DNA from: Microbacterium sp. 4R-513
GTDB taxonomy: Bacteria; Actinomycetota; Actinomycetes; Actinomycetales; Microbacteriaceae
DNA: 64,000 nt
NCBI RefSeq assembly: GCF_011046485.1
Contig: NZ_CP049256.1
Location: 2,604,001-2,668,000, forward strand
Direction of reading: 5' to 3'
Shown: positions 62,742-64,000 of the stretch, in pieces
Layout: each line of letters starts with the position of its first letter
Position numbering within the stretch: the first letter of the stretch is position 1
Translations under genes and position numbers: made by a program
The notes under the pieces: model-generated
Seen by the model: the letters and a program-made list of their open reading frames with translations, nothing else
Told to the model about the DNA's origin: nothing
Database searches by the model: none

Positions 62742-64000
62742 TTCTCATCCAATCCATTGAATTTGACCATGAAAGTTGCGCCCGCAAGGTCTCGCTCATC
62801 TCCCGAGTGGCCAAGCTCCACACTGAATCCGCTGCGGAGACCGTTCTGTCGGGCGATGTAGAGGCCAAGTCCTTTGCCTGCTTCGCCTTTGCCGGAATAG
62901 AATGGTTCGAAGATGAATGGCTCGTCTTGGTCCGCCACCCCGGGTCCATTGTCGGTGATGACTAAAGTCGAGTCGTCTGGCACGAAGGCCCGAATTCGCT
63001 TGGAGGCGGCTCCGCTCGTCATCAACCAGTACGTCGCGTTGTCGACCAGATTAATCAGACACTGCAGCACAGCGGCTTCGGTCGAGACCGCCTTCAGTTC
63101 GAATGGCTCCGCTAGTTCGAACTCGATACCCTCGTGCCGGTGCAGTCCGCTGTACATCGATCTGATTCGGCGCGTAAGCATTGCGATGTCAAGCTCTCTG
63201 GACTTCTGCCGGGTCGACACGAACAGGCCCTGTACGTCTTTGAAGCGGCTATTGACGAAGTCCAACCGCGTTATCAGCGTCGATGTGATCGAGTAGACAG
63301 GCTCCCGGGAGAGGTCCAGCAGGTTGAGCTCGCCAAGAATCTGCTTCGCCAGCCGCAGGGACTCGGCGCCCGCTGCGATCAGATCGTGAGACGCAGTCTC
63401 CACGGACATGCCAACACCTGCGAGCTGCTCAGTGCGCGCGATTTGCATTGAAGAAAGTTCGCGCTCTGAACCGATAGCCGTTTCGAGTGCATCCAGATAC
63501 TCGACTGCCTTTGCAGGCAGCGCAAACTCGGTCCGCAGCGCGTGGATGTGACGGTCAAACCGTTCCGCTCTCAGAACCTTTTCTCGGACGCGGCGGTTCG
63601 CTGCGGCGTACTGTTCGTATGGCTTCGAGCGCAGCCAAGAAAGGATCGTCTGAATCAGGACCACAAAATCCCGAGTCGCCCGTCCGACGTCGAGGAGGCC
63701 TTCCCGACTCGTCTTGTCGCGTAGCAGAGGATTGTCGGCCTGTGTTATGGTCACGTAGCCGACTGTCTGGTCATTACTGAACATGGAGCGTGCCGATTCG
63801 GTCCCTCGAATCGCATCAACCTCAAGCCAGTCATCCCTGGGGTCACCGTACGGGTACACGCGAATGTCGTCTCGATAGAGGTAGATCCGGTGTTCCCGCA
63901 GCATTGCTTTCTCGTCGCGATCGAGCCAGTGCGCAGCTGGCGCATTCGATCCGAAATCGAAAACGTGAAACTCGAATCCGAAAGGACCGCACTGCGGTGC
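62738..64000 (-). CDS. GHKL ATPase / histidine-kinase-like protein, C-terminal part (cut by window edge)
   Basis: The frame is open from the right edge to the stop at 62738 (420 codons in the window); the start lies outside. The first visible part, FGFEFHVFDFGSNAPAAHWL and IYLYRDDIRVYPYGDPRDDW, resembles the second domain after a GHKL (Hsp90/MORC-like) ATPase. Then comes a helical region with an H-box-like VETASHDLIAAG and a histidine-kinase ATPase: N box LINLVDNATYW, G1 ITDNGPGVAD, G2 GKGLGLYIARQNG. So the protein probably has two GHKL modules. No membrane segment is visible here. It is translated with the receiver-like gene (4-bp overlap). ATP-dependent sensing and phosphotransfer is inferred. 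Confidence 0.7.
   Translation of the reverse strand, partial: APQCGPFGFEFHVFDFGSNAPAAHWLDRDEKAMLREHRIYLYRDDIRVYPYGDPRDDWLEVDAIRGTESARSMFSNDQTVGYVTITQADNPLLRDKTSREGLLDVGRATRDFVVLIQTILSWLRSKPYEQYAAANRRVREKVLRAERFDRHIHALRTEFALPAKAVEYLDALETAIGSERELSSMQIARTEQLAGVGMSVETASHDLIAAGAESLRLAKQILGELNLLDLSREPVYSITSTLITRLDFVNSRFKDVQGLFVSTRQKSRELDIAMLTRRIRSMYSGLHRHEGIEFELAEPFELKAVSTEAAVLQCLINLVDNATYWLMTSGAASKRIRAFVPDDSTLVITDNGPGVADQDEPFIFEPFYSGKGEAGKGLGLYIARQNGLRSGFSVELGHSGDERDLAGATFMVKFNGLDEK

Overview
The window is a chromosomal segment of a high-GC actinomycete, most likely Microbacteriaceae and close to Microbacterium. The reasons are the very GC-rich codon use, the order helicase-associated protein / cold-shock protein / DUF3027 / serC (also seen in mycobacterial chromosomes), an actinobacterial imuA'-imuB-dnaE2 cassette, and many genes with a TAnnnT box only 6-7 nt before the start codon. 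This is inferred from sequence and recalled family knowledge; nothing was searched.

Layout. 1-2.5 kb: conserved core genes. 2.5-11.9 kb: a TetR-controlled beta-glucoside locus (GH3 enzyme plus a five-gene Opp/Dpp-type ABC importer; the last ATPase gene is frameshifted twice), placed between DUF3027 and serC. 12-18 kb: serC, a DtxR-type regulator, an M23 peptidase behind a structured leader, a small structured transcript, an HNH protein, a divergent MarR/EamA pair and an isochorismatase-like hydrolase. 18.1-24.2 kb: the SOS mutasome behind a LexA box; dnaE2 carries an in-frame dispersed repeat. 24.2-25.6 kb: SOUL protein and an alpha/beta hydrolase without the nucleophile serine.

25.7-41.6 kb is one carbohydrate regulon. 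It has GH38 alpha-mannosidase, GmhA-like isomerase, ROK kinase, LacI regulator, double metallo-beta-lactamase protein, an unclassified TIM-barrel glycosidase, Asp/Glu-racemase-like protein, YihT-like class I aldolase, FGGY kinase, two permeases and a binding lipoprotein. Five similar 18-bp palindromes (TGTGnnAACGnTnCCACA-like) before its transcription units suggest control by the resident LacI protein. Import, glycoside cleavage, isomerisation, phosphorylation and aldol cleavage are all represented, but the substrate is not clear. An MFS exporter and an MDR oxidoreductase follow.

45.0-64.0 kb (open at the right edge) is an integrated island. It starts at the 3' end of tRNA-Arg(CCT) with a tyrosine integrase. 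Its cargo is defence-like: an SRA-like/PD-(D/E)xK nuclease candidate, a NUDIX protein, a type I R-M operon hsdM-hsdS-hsdR with a fourth overlapping nuclease-like gene, a three-gene TIGR04255-type module, a 14-bp tandem repeat with about 22 copies, a frameshifted MobF relaxase-helicase, and at the edge an operon pairing a GHKL/histidine-kinase protein with a receiver-like protein lacking any DNA-binding domain. That last pair is the best candidate for an undescribed system. Three genes (tetR, the ABC ATPase, the relaxase) carry single-base indels, so either residual assembly errors or real decay must be considered.
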